DNA of 64,000 nucleotides. Source: an uncultured Anaerolineae bacterium (GTDB lineage Bacteria > Chloroflexota > Anaerolineae > Anaerolineales > Villigracilaceae). Made by a program: the position numbers and the translations under genes. Under the pieces are notes generated by a model that saw only the letters and a program-made list of their open reading frames with translations, was not told the DNA's origin and ran no database searches. The stretch covers positions 1 to 64,000 of the forward strand of contig CAIQVH010000036.1 of NCBI GenBank assembly GCA_903875215.1, in the 5' to 3' direction. Shown piece by piece: positions 19,385-30,615 of this stretch; positions within the stretch are counted from its first letter, which is position 1, and every line of letters begins with the position of its first letter.

Positions 19385-19508
19385 AATACGTCGTATTAAA
19401 TAAAGGGTCTGTTGGACAGACGAAGGACAGCAAAGGCGCACCTTTGGGTTCTTTGTGACAAGGAAGTGCTATTTAATTCTTCCACTCCGTCACAAAGCAC
19501 CAAGGGTG
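19385..19508 (+). promoter_or_regulatory. structured acnA leader: palindrome plus alternative hairpins
   Basis: The 276-bp gap before acnA holds AATACG-T-CGTATT (19385-19397). Next comes a short hairpin CAAAGG-cgca-CCTTTG (19431-19446). An imperfect inverted repeat of about 21 bp per arm follows (19439-19459 with 19489-19508), enclosing GGAAG/CTTCC (19462-19483). The short and long hairpins share bases 19439-19446 and exclude each other, as in an attenuator, and a T-rich stretch follows. This could also be a mobile palindrome; I recognise no riboswitch class. Confidence 0.45.
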
Positions 19509-19570
19509 TTTTGTTGTAGGAATGGTTTCGCAATGCTAGATTTTTGACCAAACGCCAAAGAGGAGTTCAC

Positions 19571-22297
<2,727 letters not shown>

Positions 22298-22421
22298 CCC
22301 CCCTCCGGCGCTAACCCCCTTCGGGGGCAAGTGGCCACCTTCGCCAAGAACATGCGAAGCGCGTCCCCCAATGCGACTGAATTTCGTCGCATTGGGGGGA
22401 GGACGGGTGGGGGCAGAAAAA

Positions 22422-22456
22422 AACGAGACCGGCTCAGCACCGGTCTCGTTTTTTTT
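22422..22456. terminator. bidirectional terminator between acnA and the permease gene
   Basis: Stem AACGAGACCGG/CCGGTCTCGTT with loop ctcagca, an A-run on the left and a T-run on the right, so it works for acnA (+) and for the convergent permease (-), whose stop codon lies at the edge of the T-run. Confidence 0.9.
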
Positions 22457-23492
22457 ACTTCTCCGTCCCTGTCACCACGATGCCCTGCATAAAATAACGC
22501 TGGGAAATGAACAAAAGCAGCACCGGGATAGCCAGAATCACCATGCTGCTGGCTTCGATGATGTTCTGGATGGGAACGCGCGACTCGTATACCTGCACAC
22601 CAATCGAGATGGGCATCAGCGCCGGGTTGGCTGAACTCAGGTAGAGCGAGGCGGTTCGGGTTTCATTCCACATGTAGAAAAAGTGCAGCACCGAAACCGT
22701 GATCACCACCGGCCAGGACTGCGGCAAAATCACATAAAACAGACGCTGCAAAGGGCCGGCGCCATCCAGCATGGCGGCTTCTTCCAGGTCAATCGGGATG
22801 CTGCGGAAGTTCTGGCGCAGCAGGAAAATGTACATGGCGCTGCCGAAAAACCAGGGCAGCAAAATCGGATAAATCGTCCCGCGCCAGTGCAGCAGGTTGA
22901 CATAGACAAAATAAGTCGGGATGGTGGTAACTTTATCGGGGATCAGGATGGTGGCAATCAGGATGTAGAAAATCAGGTCGCCGCCGGGCAGTTTAAAGCG
23001 GGCAAAGCCATAGGCGGTCACAATCGACGAGGCCAGCACACCGATTTCAGCCAGGAAAAGGATCAGCAGGCTGTTTCGCAGCATATCGGCCAGCGGCAGG
23101 TTCTTTGCCATGACGGTGAAGTTGTCCCAACTGATGTGGAATTCGTACAGGCCCTGGAGCGAACGCCAGCCGCCCACCCAGCGGATCGGAGCGGCCCCGG
23201 GGTTCTGGGGATCGATAAACAGGCTGGATTTTGCCCCGGGCTGGAACAACGCCATTGGGCGGATTCCGCTCCCGGTCGGGACGTTGTAGAGGGGGTAATC
23301 CTTGCCCTGGTAATTGAACGTCAACTGCCGGGCCGGGTACAGCGGGGAGCGGGGATCCATCAACTGCTCGGTGGACATCATCGCAGTGAACACCATCGAG
23401 ATAATCGGGAGCAGGTACAGGGCCAGGATGATCCACACCAGCAGGTTGAACGGCAGGATTTTCTGCCATTTTTTGAGATTCAGCCGGTTCAT
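22455..23492 (-). CDS. carbohydrate ABC transporter permease, MalG type
   Basis: Inner-membrane subunit of a CUT1-type sugar importer. Six helices are readable, beginning LLVWIILALYLLPIISMVF. The ABC-interaction EAA loop is LEEAAMLDGAGPLQRLFYVI followed by LPQSWP. Between helices 1 and 2 there is a long extracytoplasmic insert of roughly 90 residues, more than in a typical MalG (280-300 aa total; this is 345). It overlaps the other permease by ATGA (23489-23492). No solute-binding protein or ATPase gene accompanies the pair. Substrate unknown. Confidence 0.88.
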   Translation of the reverse strand: MNRLNLKKWQKILPFNLLVWIILALYLLPIISMVFTAMMSTEQLMDPRSPLYPARQLTFNYQGKDYPLYNVPTGSGIRPMALFQPGAKSSLFIDPQNPGAAPIRWVGGWRSLQGLYEFHISWDNFTVMAKNLPLADMLRNSLLILFLAEIGVLASSIVTAYGFARFKLPGGDLIFYILIATILIPDKVTTIPTYFVYVNLLHWRGTIYPILLPWFFGSAMYIFLLRQNFRSIPIDLEEAAMLDGAGPLQRLFYVILPQSWPVVITVSVLHFFYMWNETRTASLYLSSANPALMPISIGVQVYESRVPIQNIIEASSMVILAIPVLLLFISQRYFMQGIVVTGTEK

Positions 23493-24409
23493 GCGCGTTT
23501 CTCCGGGTCGGGATAGTAAACCCAGTATTTCGAGGTGATAAATAGCGTGATCACAATCGCCATGGTGAAGATGAGGAAAATCCAGGCCAGGCTGGTGGCT
23601 GCGCCCAATTTGAAGACGCGGAACAGGTAAAAATAGATATAACTGTCATACGAAGACAGGTTGCTGTCGAAGTTGTAGCCGCGATCCATCATCACCGCGC
23701 CTCCAAAAACGGCGGTCAGGTTCAGGATCAGGGTGAAAAAGATGGCAGGCGTGATCAGCGGCAGGGTGATGGAGAAAAAACGCCGGAAGCGGCCCGCCCC
23801 ATCCACCTGGGCGGCCTCGTAAAGTTCCGGGGCGATGCCCTGCATGGAGCCCATCAGAATCAACATGCCGGGGCCAATCGTCCAGAGCGAAGTCAGGATA
23901 AAGAGCGAATTTCCCGCGCCCCGCCCGGAAAGATGGTTCAGGCCCGCCAACCCAAGCGGATTGAGGAAAAGCCGGTTGAGCCACCCGCTGGCAGGGTTAA
24001 AAAAGCCCTGCCACATGAAAATAAACGCCGCGCTGGGGATGACGCTGGGCAGGAAGAACAGGGTGCGCATGGTGTTTTTCGCCAGCAATCGCCTGTTGCT
24101 CAACAGGGCGGCAATGCAGACCGAGGAAACCAGTTGCACCGGGATGATCGCCAGCGCCAGCATGATGGTGCGGTTGAGGACGGTGTACATATCCGGGTCA
24201 TGCAGAAACTGGATGTAGTATTGCAGGCCAACAAACTCGGTCTTTTGGGGTTCGAGCAGGTAAAAATTGGTTAGCGAAAGCGCCAGCGATGCCAGGATGG
24301 GGAAAAATTTGAGCAGGAAAAATCCGGCCAGCCAGGGCGAAATGAGCAGCAGCCCCCAGTGTCGCCATTCGCCGAAATACTGGCGCGCGTTTTTCTTCGA
24401 TTTTTGCAT
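23489..24409 (-). CDS. carbohydrate ABC transporter permease, MalF type
   Basis: Partner permease of the CUT1 sugar importer, 306 aa. Six helices, from HWGLLLISPWLAGFFLLKFF to a last helix near the C-terminus; the EAA loop is LYEAAQVDGAGRFRRFFSIT followed by LPLITP. In CUT1 operons a binding-protein gene usually precedes this gene; here the sequence upstream instead runs within 100 bp into the truncated acnA copy at 24506. A -10-like TATAAT lies on the - strand at 24445-24450, but the -35 is poor. The transporter may have lost its upstream partner through rearrangement. Confidence 0.88.
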   Translation of the reverse strand: MQKSKKNARQYFGEWRHWGLLLISPWLAGFFLLKFFPILASLALSLTNFYLLEPQKTEFVGLQYYIQFLHDPDMYTVLNRTIMLALAIIPVQLVSSVCIAALLSNRRLLAKNTMRTLFFLPSVIPSAAFIFMWQGFFNPASGWLNRLFLNPLGLAGLNHLSGRGAGNSLFILTSLWTIGPGMLILMGSMQGIAPELYEAAQVDGAGRFRRFFSITLPLITPAIFFTLILNLTAVFGGAVMMDRGYNFDSNLSSYDSYIYFYLFRVFKLGAATSLAWIFLIFTMAIVITLFITSKYWVYYPDPEKRA

Positions 24410-24505
24410 ATCTGCCTCAGTGTTGAACAGGGATGATGCCTGGGATTATACTCCTGCGGTTGCGGGGCAACGAAAAGCATCCCCCTGCCCGGCTACGCCA
24501 AAGAA

Positions 24506-24863
24506 CAAAGGCCCGATGCTGCAAGGCGTGCGGGCGGTGATCGCCGAGTCGTTCGAGCGCATCCACCGCTCCAACCTGGTGGGCATGGGCGTGCTGCCCC
24601 TGCGCTTTATGGACGGCCAGAACCCCGAATCGCTCGGCCTGGACGGCTCCGAAACCTTCGACATCGCAGGTTTGAGCGATGACATGGCTCCGCAGAGCGT
24701 GGTGGCGGTCAAGGCGACCAAGGCTGACCCTTCGACAGGCTCAGGGCAGATGGCAAAAGTGGTCGAGTTCCAGGCGAAGGCGCTGCTGAATACGTCTGTG
24801 GAAGTGAATTACTATCGCAACGGCGGGATTTTGCATACGGTGTTGCGGAATCTGGTGAAGTAG
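24506..24863 (+). pseudogene. 5'-truncated copy of acnA (C-terminal 110 or so codons)
   Basis: The reading frame matches the last part of aconitase, from [15 protein letters not shown] to HTVLRNLVK, with no start codon or ribosome site of its own. About ten base differences from acnA are mostly synonymous, and one Glu is Asp, so the copy was probably once part of a full, selected gene or another allele rather than a fresh duplicate. It also carries an extra in-frame element encoding DPSTGSGQ. It should make no functional enzyme. Confidence 0.88.
24725..24750 (+). repeat. short palindromic element encoding DPSTGSGQ
   Basis: An imperfect palindrome, CCCTTCGACA with GGCTCAGGGC, is inserted in frame in the truncated acnA copy and absent from acnA itself. 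I recognise this type as a widespread REP-like element in environmental bacterial genomes. Confidence 0.75.
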
Positions 24864-24990
24864 CCCGCCCCCTCCGGCGCTAACCCCCTTCGGGGGCAAG
24901 CGGCCACCTTCGCCAAGAACATGCGAAGCGCGTCCCCCAATGCGACTGAATTTCGTCGCATTGGGGGGAGGACGGGTGGGGGCAGAAAAA

Positions 24991-25018
24991 AACGAGACCG
25001 GTGATGAGCCGGCCTCGT
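24991..25018. terminator. terminator-like hairpin ending repeat copy 2
   Basis: ACGAGACCGG pairs with CCGGCCTCGT around loop tgatgag with one mismatch. It is the counterpart of the terminator at 22422 but has diverged beyond the repeat and lacks the long T-run on the + strand; on the - strand it would serve the neighbouring DUF362 gene. Confidence 0.6.
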
Positions 25019-25044
25019 CTGCTATTTGGAAGGTCTTTCAGGCT

Positions 25045-26208
25045 TCATTTTGCCGCGATATACGGCATGGAGGCGCGCGCGGGGAACTCCAGCGGCAGCA
25101 CATCCACCAGCTCGTAGTCGCGGGAGCCAAGGCCGAGTTTTTCGCCAAACTCGGTGACTTTATAGGGGTCCTTCAGCGGCCCGTGCAGCCACTGGAAGGG
25201 GTGTCCCTCGCGGGTGTGGACTTCCATCGTTGTGGGGATATTGTCCTCGAGCAGGCGGGTTTTGGCGATGACGTCCAGCGTGGCTTTATCCAGCGCGACG
25301 ATGTCATCCGAGCCGAAAACGCCCGCATCCGGCAAAATCGGCATAGATGTGAAGCCGAAGCAGTCACAAACCGGGGTCATATGCGTAGCCAGGTTGAGAT
25401 GCACCACTTTCTCGGGCGCAAACGTTGAAAGGACAATATCCACCGCAACCGCGCAGGCTTCCTGGAAGGTCTGGAAGTTGACCGCCTGGATTTTTAAGCT
25501 GCCTTCCGGTGCGACTTTGAGACAGCGCCCGCACTGGTTGCATTCTTCGAAGTGCATGTGCAGGCTCTCCGGGTTATCCTTATCCACGACAACACCATTA
25601 TGGGGACAGGCGGCCACAATCTGCGGCAGGATGCTTTTATCGGGGCAATTTTCGGGGAACCAGTACTGGTCATAGTGCATGGCGTCATGCATCGCACCGC
25701 GCGAATTGCCAGCCAGGCAACCGAGCGCCAGGTTTTTGAAGGCCGCGCCAAATCCGCAGCTGGGGTGACCCTTGACGTGGGCAAAATTGACCATGAAACT
25801 GGAATCCTGAATCAGCCCGGAGATTTTCCACTTCTGGATGCTTTTGTAGGGCCGCTCGTGTTCATAGAAATACTTCTCATCCGGCCCGGCGGCGGGGTAG
25901 ATTGGGCAGCCGATCACTTCCGAAGCGTAGCCGCGCTTTTCGGCGCCTTCGGTATCCCAATTCACATCCACCACAAAGGGCTTTCCACCGCCCTCCTTGA
26001 TAGCCTGAACGACACGCCGCACAAAAACCGGATGGATGGTGGAGTAGACCATATTATTGCCGGTGTGCATTTTGATGACGACGGTTTCCTTGTTAACACG
26101 GTCGCGCAGGTGCAGCTGGTCAAGGATCAAATCGAGCTTGGCGGGCAGGGTTTCTTTGGCTTCAAGACGGGCCTGGCGCGCCGTACCAAAATAGACTTTG
26201 GAAGACAT
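25045..26208 (-). CDS. DUF362 domain Fe-S protein
   Basis: A 387-aa cytoplasmic protein. Residues 1 to about 200 match DUF362 (VVIKMHTGNNMVYSTIHPVF, FMVNFAHVKGHPSCGFGAAF). A single ferredoxin-like cluster motif follows: CNQCGRCLKVAPEGSLKI has CxxCxxC, with a more distant Cys upstream (CPHNGVVVD) and others downstream (CDCFGF). Roles in the family are poorly defined; several members are annotated as uncharacterised iron-sulfur proteins. I start at 26208, where AAGGAA precedes the ATG, not at 26265. It is divergent from the acyltransferase. Confidence 0.8.
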   Translation of the reverse strand: MSSKVYFGTARQARLEAKETLPAKLDLILDQLHLRDRVNKETVVIKMHTGNNMVYSTIHPVFVRRVVQAIKEGGGKPFVVDVNWDTEGAEKRGYASEVIGCPIYPAAGPDEKYFYEHERPYKSIQKWKISGLIQDSSFMVNFAHVKGHPSCGFGAAFKNLALGCLAGNSRGAMHDAMHYDQYWFPENCPDKSILPQIVAACPHNGVVVDKDNPESLHMHFEECNQCGRCLKVAPEGSLKIQAVNFQTFQEACAVAVDIVLSTFAPEKVVHLNLATHMTPVCDCFGFTSMPILPDAGVFGSDDIVALDKATLDVIAKTRLLEDNIPTTMEVHTREGHPFQWLHGPLKDPYKVTEFGEKLGLGSRDYELVDVLPLEFPARASMPYIAAK

Positions 26209-26365
26209 GGCATGATTTCCTTTCTGCGAGCAGATTGGGTAGAGTCTATCACGAATGGGGGCCAAAATTAAACACCTCGGGTTTGTTCAGCAAAAACAAA
26301 GCAGGAACCATCTCTCCAGCGTGTCGGGCACCCCAAAAAGACAATCTCTGAGTAAAATAAACTCC

Positions 26366-27502
26366 ATGTCTACGCCTGTTGCCTCCGACCGTATCGCTGA
26401 GCTGGATGGAATTCGCGGCCTTGCCATATTGATGGTGCTTTCTTTACATATCTGCAAGCGGGCCGAATATTTCACCGACAATGAGCTTTTCCTGCGTCTT
26501 TCGAGCCTGACACGCCTAGGCTGGGCGGGTGTGGATATCTTCTTTGTGCTTTCCGGCTTCCTGATCACCGGCATCCTGCTGCGGACACTGCACCGCCCCA
26601 ATTACTTCAAAAATTTTTATGCGCGCCGCATTCTGCGGATTTTTCCGCTATACTACCTGCTGGTTGGCGGCTTGCTGATATTTTTACCCGTGCTGGATCC
26701 CAAATCTGGGCCGGATGCTCCCCAAACCTGGCCGTATTTCCTGCTCTACCAGCAAAACTGGCTCAGCGTCTTCGATAAAATCCCCTCCACATTCTTGATT
26801 CCAACCTGGTCGTTGGCCATCGAAGAACAGTTTTACCTGCTCTGGCCAGCAGTCGTCTTTTTTCTAAAACGGCGCGCACTGGCCATCACCAGCGCCGGGA
26901 TTGTGATTTTTTCGCTCCTGTTTCGCATCGTACTGATCCAGTTTCGCACTCCACTCCTGGGCATTATTTCGCTGCCAAATTTATTCTATTACGGGTCAGT
27001 GACCCGGTTTGAAGGCCTGGCGCTGGGCGCTCTGCTGGCCATAGCATTTGAAAGCTCCGACGATTGGAAAAAACGCCTGGCACCCTGGGCCTGGCCGGTG
27101 TTACTGATCAGTTTCGGACTGTTCCTGGCCAGCGCGCAGGCCGGAATGTCCACTCCCGTCTCAACCAACTTCCCATTAAGCATATTCGGGTACACCCTGC
27201 TGGCCTTGATTGCGGGCGCCCTGATCGTCCTGGTCGCCACAGGCCCGGCAGAATCCTGGCCGCGACGCATATTCCGCCACCCCATCCTGGCCTTTTTCGG
27301 CAACTACAGCTACGCCATGTACCTGATCCATATGCCGCTGGTTTCCATTCTGCTGGAGATGATGTGGCGTACCGGCCGCCGGAATTTGCTCATGGCGCTG
27401 GCTTTTCTGGCGCTTTCCTTCACCGGCACAGTTCTGCTCTCTGTGCTTTCATGGCACTTGTTTGAAAAACACCTGCTGAAACTTAAACACTACTTTGAAT
27501 AA
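26366..27502 (+). CDS. acyltransferase 3 family membrane protein (OafA/YrhL-like)
   Basis: Integral membrane O-acyltransferase of 378 aa that would transfer an acetyl or other acyl group to a surface sugar. Motifs: ELDGIRGLAILMVLSLHI (with the conserved His), RRILRIFPLYYLL (the R-x10-H type region) and TWSLAIEEQFYLLWP. About ten hydrophobic helices follow. There is no SGNH extension. I start at 26366 (MSTPVASD) because upstream codons are not family-like. The acceptor is unknown. Confidence 0.88.
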   Translation: MSTPVASDRIAELDGIRGLAILMVLSLHICKRAEYFTDNELFLRLSSLTRLGWAGVDIFFVLSGFLITGILLRTLHRPNYFKNFYARRILRIFPLYYLLVGGLLIFLPVLDPKSGPDAPQTWPYFLLYQQNWLSVFDKIPSTFLIPTWSLAIEEQFYLLWPAVVFFLKRRALAITSAGIVIFSLLFRIVLIQFRTPLLGIISLPNLFYYGSVTRFEGLALGALLAIAFESSDDWKKRLAPWAWPVLLISFGLFLASAQAGMSTPVSTNFPLSIFGYTLLALIAGALIVLVATGPAESWPRRIFRHPILAFFGNYSYAMYLIHMPLVSILLEMMWRTGRRNLLMALAFLALSFTGTVLLSVLSWHLFEKHLLKLKHYFE

Positions 27503-27521
27503 CCATCACCCCAAGGACACC

Positions 27522-28913
27522 ATGTCATTCGCCGCTTTTCTCCAACAATACCCCACCTACACCACCACCCAAAAATTGGATACGCTGCGCGCCAGCGACT
27601 ACAGCCGCCTCGACGCCACCGGCCAGATTTACCTCGATTACACCGGCGGCGGTCTGTACGCCGATTCGCAGGTGCGCCGCCACCAGGAAATCCTGCTCAA
27701 AGGCGTGTTCGGCAACCCGCATTCCTCCAACCCCACTTCGATGGCCGCCACCCGGCTGGTCGAAGGCGCGCGCGAACACGTCCTGCGCTTCTTCAACGCC
27801 GACCCGGCTGAATACGAGGTCATCTTTACCCCCAATGCCAGTGGCGCGCTCAAAATCGTCGGCGAAGCCTACCCATTTGCCCCCGGCGGCCACTACCTGC
27901 TGACCTTTGACAATCACAATTCCGTCAACGGCATTCGCGAATTTGCCCACGCGCGCGGAGCCGCAGTAACCTACGTACCGCTGGCCCTGCCCGACCTGCG
28001 CATCATCGAAACCCAGCTGGACGGATTCCTCGACCGCGCCCGACCCGGCCACAACAACCTGTTCGCCTACCCGGCCCAATCCAACTTCTCTTCCGTCAAG
28101 CACCCGCTGGAATGGATCGCAAAAGCGCAGCAACAGGGCTGGGATGTGCTGCTCGACGCTGCCGCCTTTGCCCCGACCAATCAGCTGGATCTCACCCGCT
28201 ACAAACCAGACTTTGTCCCGCTCTCGTTTTACAAGATTTTCGGCTACCCAACCGGGCTGGGAGCGCTGCTCGCCAAACGCACGGCACTCCACAAACTACA
28301 CAAGCCCTGGTTTGCGGGCGGCACCATCACTGTCGCCTCGGTGCAGGGCGATAAATATTACCTGGCCGAAGGGCACGCCGCCTTTGAAGATGGCACTGTG
28401 GATTATCTCAACATCCCGGCGGTGGAGATCGGGCTGCAACACATGGAATCGATCGGTATGGAAATCATCAGCGAGCGGGTGCGCTGCCTGACCGGCTGGC
28501 TGATTGAACACTTAACGGAGCTCACTCACAGCACGGGGGTAAAACTCGTCCGCTTGTATGGCCCCGCGTCAACGGAAGCACGCGGCGGCGCGGTCACTGC
28601 CAACTTTTTCGATAAAAACGGCCGCCCGATCGATCATCGCTCGATCGAAGAACAGGCCAACAAGGTCAACATTTCCCTGCGCACGGGCTGTTTCTGCAAC
28701 CCCGGCGCCGGCGAGGTCGCCCTGGGCATCTCGCGCGTCGAACTGGATGTTTGTTTCAACGGCCCCGGCCACGAGGAACGCCTGACGATTGACGATTTCC
28801 GCCTGTGCATCGATGGCAAATCGAGCGGCGCGGTACGCATTTCGGTCGGCATGGTCAGCAATTTCCAGGATATTGAAACCTTCCTGAACTTTTGCCGGGG
28901 CCTGCTGCAATAA
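27522..28913 (+). CDS. class V aminotransferase, MoCo sulfurase/cysteine desulfurase-like
   Basis: A 463-aa PLP enzyme of fold type I. The probable Schiff-base Lys238 is in SFYKIFGYPTGLGALL and the Asp binding the pyridine ring is in VLLDAAAFAPTN. A C-terminal Cys pair in LRTGCFCNPGAGE resembles the sulfur-carrying loop of molybdenum-cofactor sulfurases (N-terminal domain). There is no MOSC domain, so it is either a stand-alone sulfurase or a related lyase. I start at 27522 with AAGGA 4 bases upstream; the frame opens earlier at a TTG inside the acyltransferase. The stop overlaps the next ATG as TAATG. Confidence 0.82.
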   Translation: MSFAAFLQQYPTYTTTQKLDTLRASDYSRLDATGQIYLDYTGGGLYADSQVRRHQEILLKGVFGNPHSSNPTSMAATRLVEGAREHVLRFFNADPAEYEVIFTPNASGALKIVGEAYPFAPGGHYLLTFDNHNSVNGIREFAHARGAAVTYVPLALPDLRIIETQLDGFLDRARPGHNNLFAYPAQSNFSSVKHPLEWIAKAQQQGWDVLLDAAAFAPTNQLDLTRYKPDFVPLSFYKIFGYPTGLGALLAKRTALHKLHKPWFAGGTITVASVQGDKYYLAEGHAAFEDGTVDYLNIPAVEIGLQHMESIGMEIISERVRCLTGWLIEHLTELTHSTGVKLVRLYGPASTEARGGAVTANFFDKNGRPIDHRSIEEQANKVNISLRTGCFCNPGAGEVALGISRVELDVCFNGPGHEERLTIDDFRLCIDGKSSGAVRISVGMVSNFQDIETFLNFCRGLLQ

Positions 28914-29122
28914 TGGACGGCACGCGGCGCGCCAACATCCAGCCCGGCCAGACGGTGCTGATCGTGCAAAAACAGGATCAGCTGACCGGAAAATTAACGC
29001 AGGGCATGGTGCGCGAGATTTTGACGCGCTCGGCCACGCATCCGCACGGCATCAAAGTCCGGCTAACCAACGGCCTGGTGGGGCGGGTAAAAACCGTGGT
29101 CGCGCAGGAAGACCATGCATAG
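28913..29122 (+). CDS. YwbE family protein
   Basis: A 69-aa protein matching the YwbE family (DUF2196): RANIQPGQTVLIVQKQDQ, LTQGMVREILTRSATHPHG and IKVRLTNGLVGRVK, a small beta-rich fold of unknown role. It starts at the ATG that overlaps the previous stop (TAATG) and in turn overlaps the next gene by 8 bases, so the three are translationally linked. Length is typical for the family. Confidence 0.85.
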   Translation: MDGTRRANIQPGQTVLIVQKQDQLTGKLTQGMVREILTRSATHPHGIKVRLTNGLVGRVKTVVAQEDHA

Positions 29123-30614
29123 ACAATTTTCATCTGCCAGGCCCCGCCTTTTTACGGTTTCCATCGCCGCCAGCCTGCTGCTGGTGCTGGTTTGTTACGC
29201 CTGGTTTATCAGCTATGGCCGCTGGACGAACTGGCCTACCCGGACAACCTATTACGACCAACTTGCAACGGCTTTTCAACACCACCACCTGGCGCTTGAA
29301 CTCCAACCCGATCCCCTTTTGCTGGCGCTGACCAACCCATACAACCCGGCCAAACGCGGCGACAGCAAATATCTGCTGGATGTTTCGCTGTATGCCGGCA
29401 AATATTACCTCTACTTTGGGCCGGTGCCAGCGCTGATGCTGATTCCACTGAAAATGGCGGGCGCCGGGGTACTGGGAGACGAACTGCTCGTCTTTGCCAT
29501 GACCGTGGGAGTATTCCTCGCCCAATCGGCGCTGATCGTCAGCCTGTGGAAGCACTTTTTCAGGGCTGTACCCGCCTGGCTGGTGCCGCTCTGCCTGTTG
29601 TGCGCCGGGCTAGTCTCTCCCTGGGCCTGGATGCTGACCGGTGCGCGGGTCTATGAAGCCGCCGGGGCCGGGGCGCAGTTTTTCTTCCTGCTGGGCTTGT
29701 GGATGATTCTCACCGCGCTGGTCACCTCACCTCGCAGCCTGGGGTGGTTTGCCGGAGCCGGGCTGGCCTGGGCGCTGGCGCTGGGTTCCCGGCTGACACA
29801 AATCTTCCCGGTGGCTTCATTTTGCCTGCTGATTGCAATTTTCTTTTTGATGGAGTATCGACGCACCCGCGAATTCGCCTCCTGTGCGCTGCCCGTCATC
29901 TCGCTGGCGCTCCCGCTCATGCTGGGAGTCGGTTTGCTGGGCTGGTATAACCAGGCGCGCTTTGGCTCGCCCTTTGAAACCGGCTTTTCATACCAGTTAA
30001 CGCTCGGGTATATGCAAAAACACCTGCACGAGCTGTTCTCGCCCGTGTATATTCTGCCCAACCTCTACGATTACCTGCTGGCCACCCCCGGACGACAGCC
30101 CGGCTTTCCCTTTCTACGCATACTCCAGGGAAGCGGCCTGACCCTGTTCCCGTTTTTAAGACTGCCGGAAATCTACAATACCGGTTCCCTGCTGGGGCTG
30201 CTCTGCTCCACCCCCTTTATCCTGTTCGCAGGACTGCCGGTCGCGGCGTTGGGATTCAAGAAAACAGCCCCACAAACGGAGGCTGCTAGAGAACTGAACT
30301 GGTTTACAGTCGGCTTGCTGGCAGCCAGCCTGGCCGGGCTGGCCTCCCTGGTTGCGTTCTTCTTTTCGGCGATGCGGTACACTGCGGATATCCTCCCGCC
30401 GTTAATGCTGCTCGCCATCCTGGGATTCTGGCAGGGAGAGCGCTTGCTGGCTCCCCAGCCCGGATTTCGACGCCTGTACCTGGCCGCCGGCATCGGGCTG
30501 ATGCTGTTCTCGATCACGGTCAGCACACTGGCCGTTTTCTCCATCCGCACCGAAGATTTTCAGGCGCTCAACCCCACGCTGTGGGCTCAGCTGACGCAGA
30601 TCTTCCCCTGGTAA
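29115..30614 (+). CDS. polytopic membrane protein, GT-C glycosyltransferase-like
   Basis: A 499-aa protein with about eleven hydrophobic helices. After the first helix there is a polar stretch with YYDQLATAFQHHHLALEL and NPYNPAKRGDSKYLLDVSLY, leading into YYLYFGPVPALML, an arrangement I associate with uncharacterised GT-C type (PMT/ArnT-like) membrane proteins using lipid-linked sugars. I cannot name a substrate, and no clear catalytic acidic pair stands out. It overlaps ywbE by 8 bases and ends one base before the convergent recR stop, with no terminator between. Confidence 0.6.
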   Translation: MHRQFSSARPRLFTVSIAASLLLVLVCYAWFISYGRWTNWPTRTTYYDQLATAFQHHHLALELQPDPLLLALTNPYNPAKRGDSKYLLDVSLYAGKYYLYFGPVPALMLIPLKMAGAGVLGDELLVFAMTVGVFLAQSALIVSLWKHFFRAVPAWLVPLCLLCAGLVSPWAWMLTGARVYEAAGAGAQFFFLLGLWMILTALVTSPRSLGWFAGAGLAWALALGSRLTQIFPVASFCLLIAIFFLMEYRRTREFASCALPVISLALPLMLGVGLLGWYNQARFGSPFETGFSYQLTLGYMQKHLHELFSPVYILPNLYDYLLATPGRQPGFPFLRILQGSGLTLFPFLRLPEIYNTGSLLGLLCSTPFILFAGLPVAALGFKKTAPQTEAARELNWFTVGLLAASLAGLASLVAFFFSAMRYTADILPPLMLLAILGFWQGERLLAPQPGFRRLYLAAGIGLMLFSITVSTLAVFSIRTEDFQALNPTLWAQLTQIFPW

Positions 30615-30615
30615 G

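Larger units (their letters stand above)
24506..25001 (+). repeat. long direct repeat, copy 2
   Basis: Matches 21964-22432, including the hairpin with 13-bp arms at 24934-24967, so the two permease genes are flanked by direct repeats of 469 and 496 bp. It is longer than copy 1 chiefly because of the insertion at 24725-24750. Confidence 0.92.

Noticed and set aside
22300-22430. IS element remnant downstream of acnA
   Set aside because: The sequence consists of several short hairpins and a terminator; no transposase fragment or terminal repeats.
24267-24863. Long + strand open frame running from inside the permease gene into the acnA copy
   Set aside because: It fuses antisense permease sequence to the truncated acnA copy; no start signal, so I call only the acnA part as a pseudogene.
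25045-26208. DUF362 protein as a complete 2[4Fe-4S] ferredoxin
   Set aside because: Only one partial CxxCxxC motif with distant cysteines is seen, not two classical clusters.
29115-30614. Firm call as a PMT/ArnT mannosyltransferase
   Set aside because: General membrane layout fits GT-C, but I could not identify the catalytic acidic motif.
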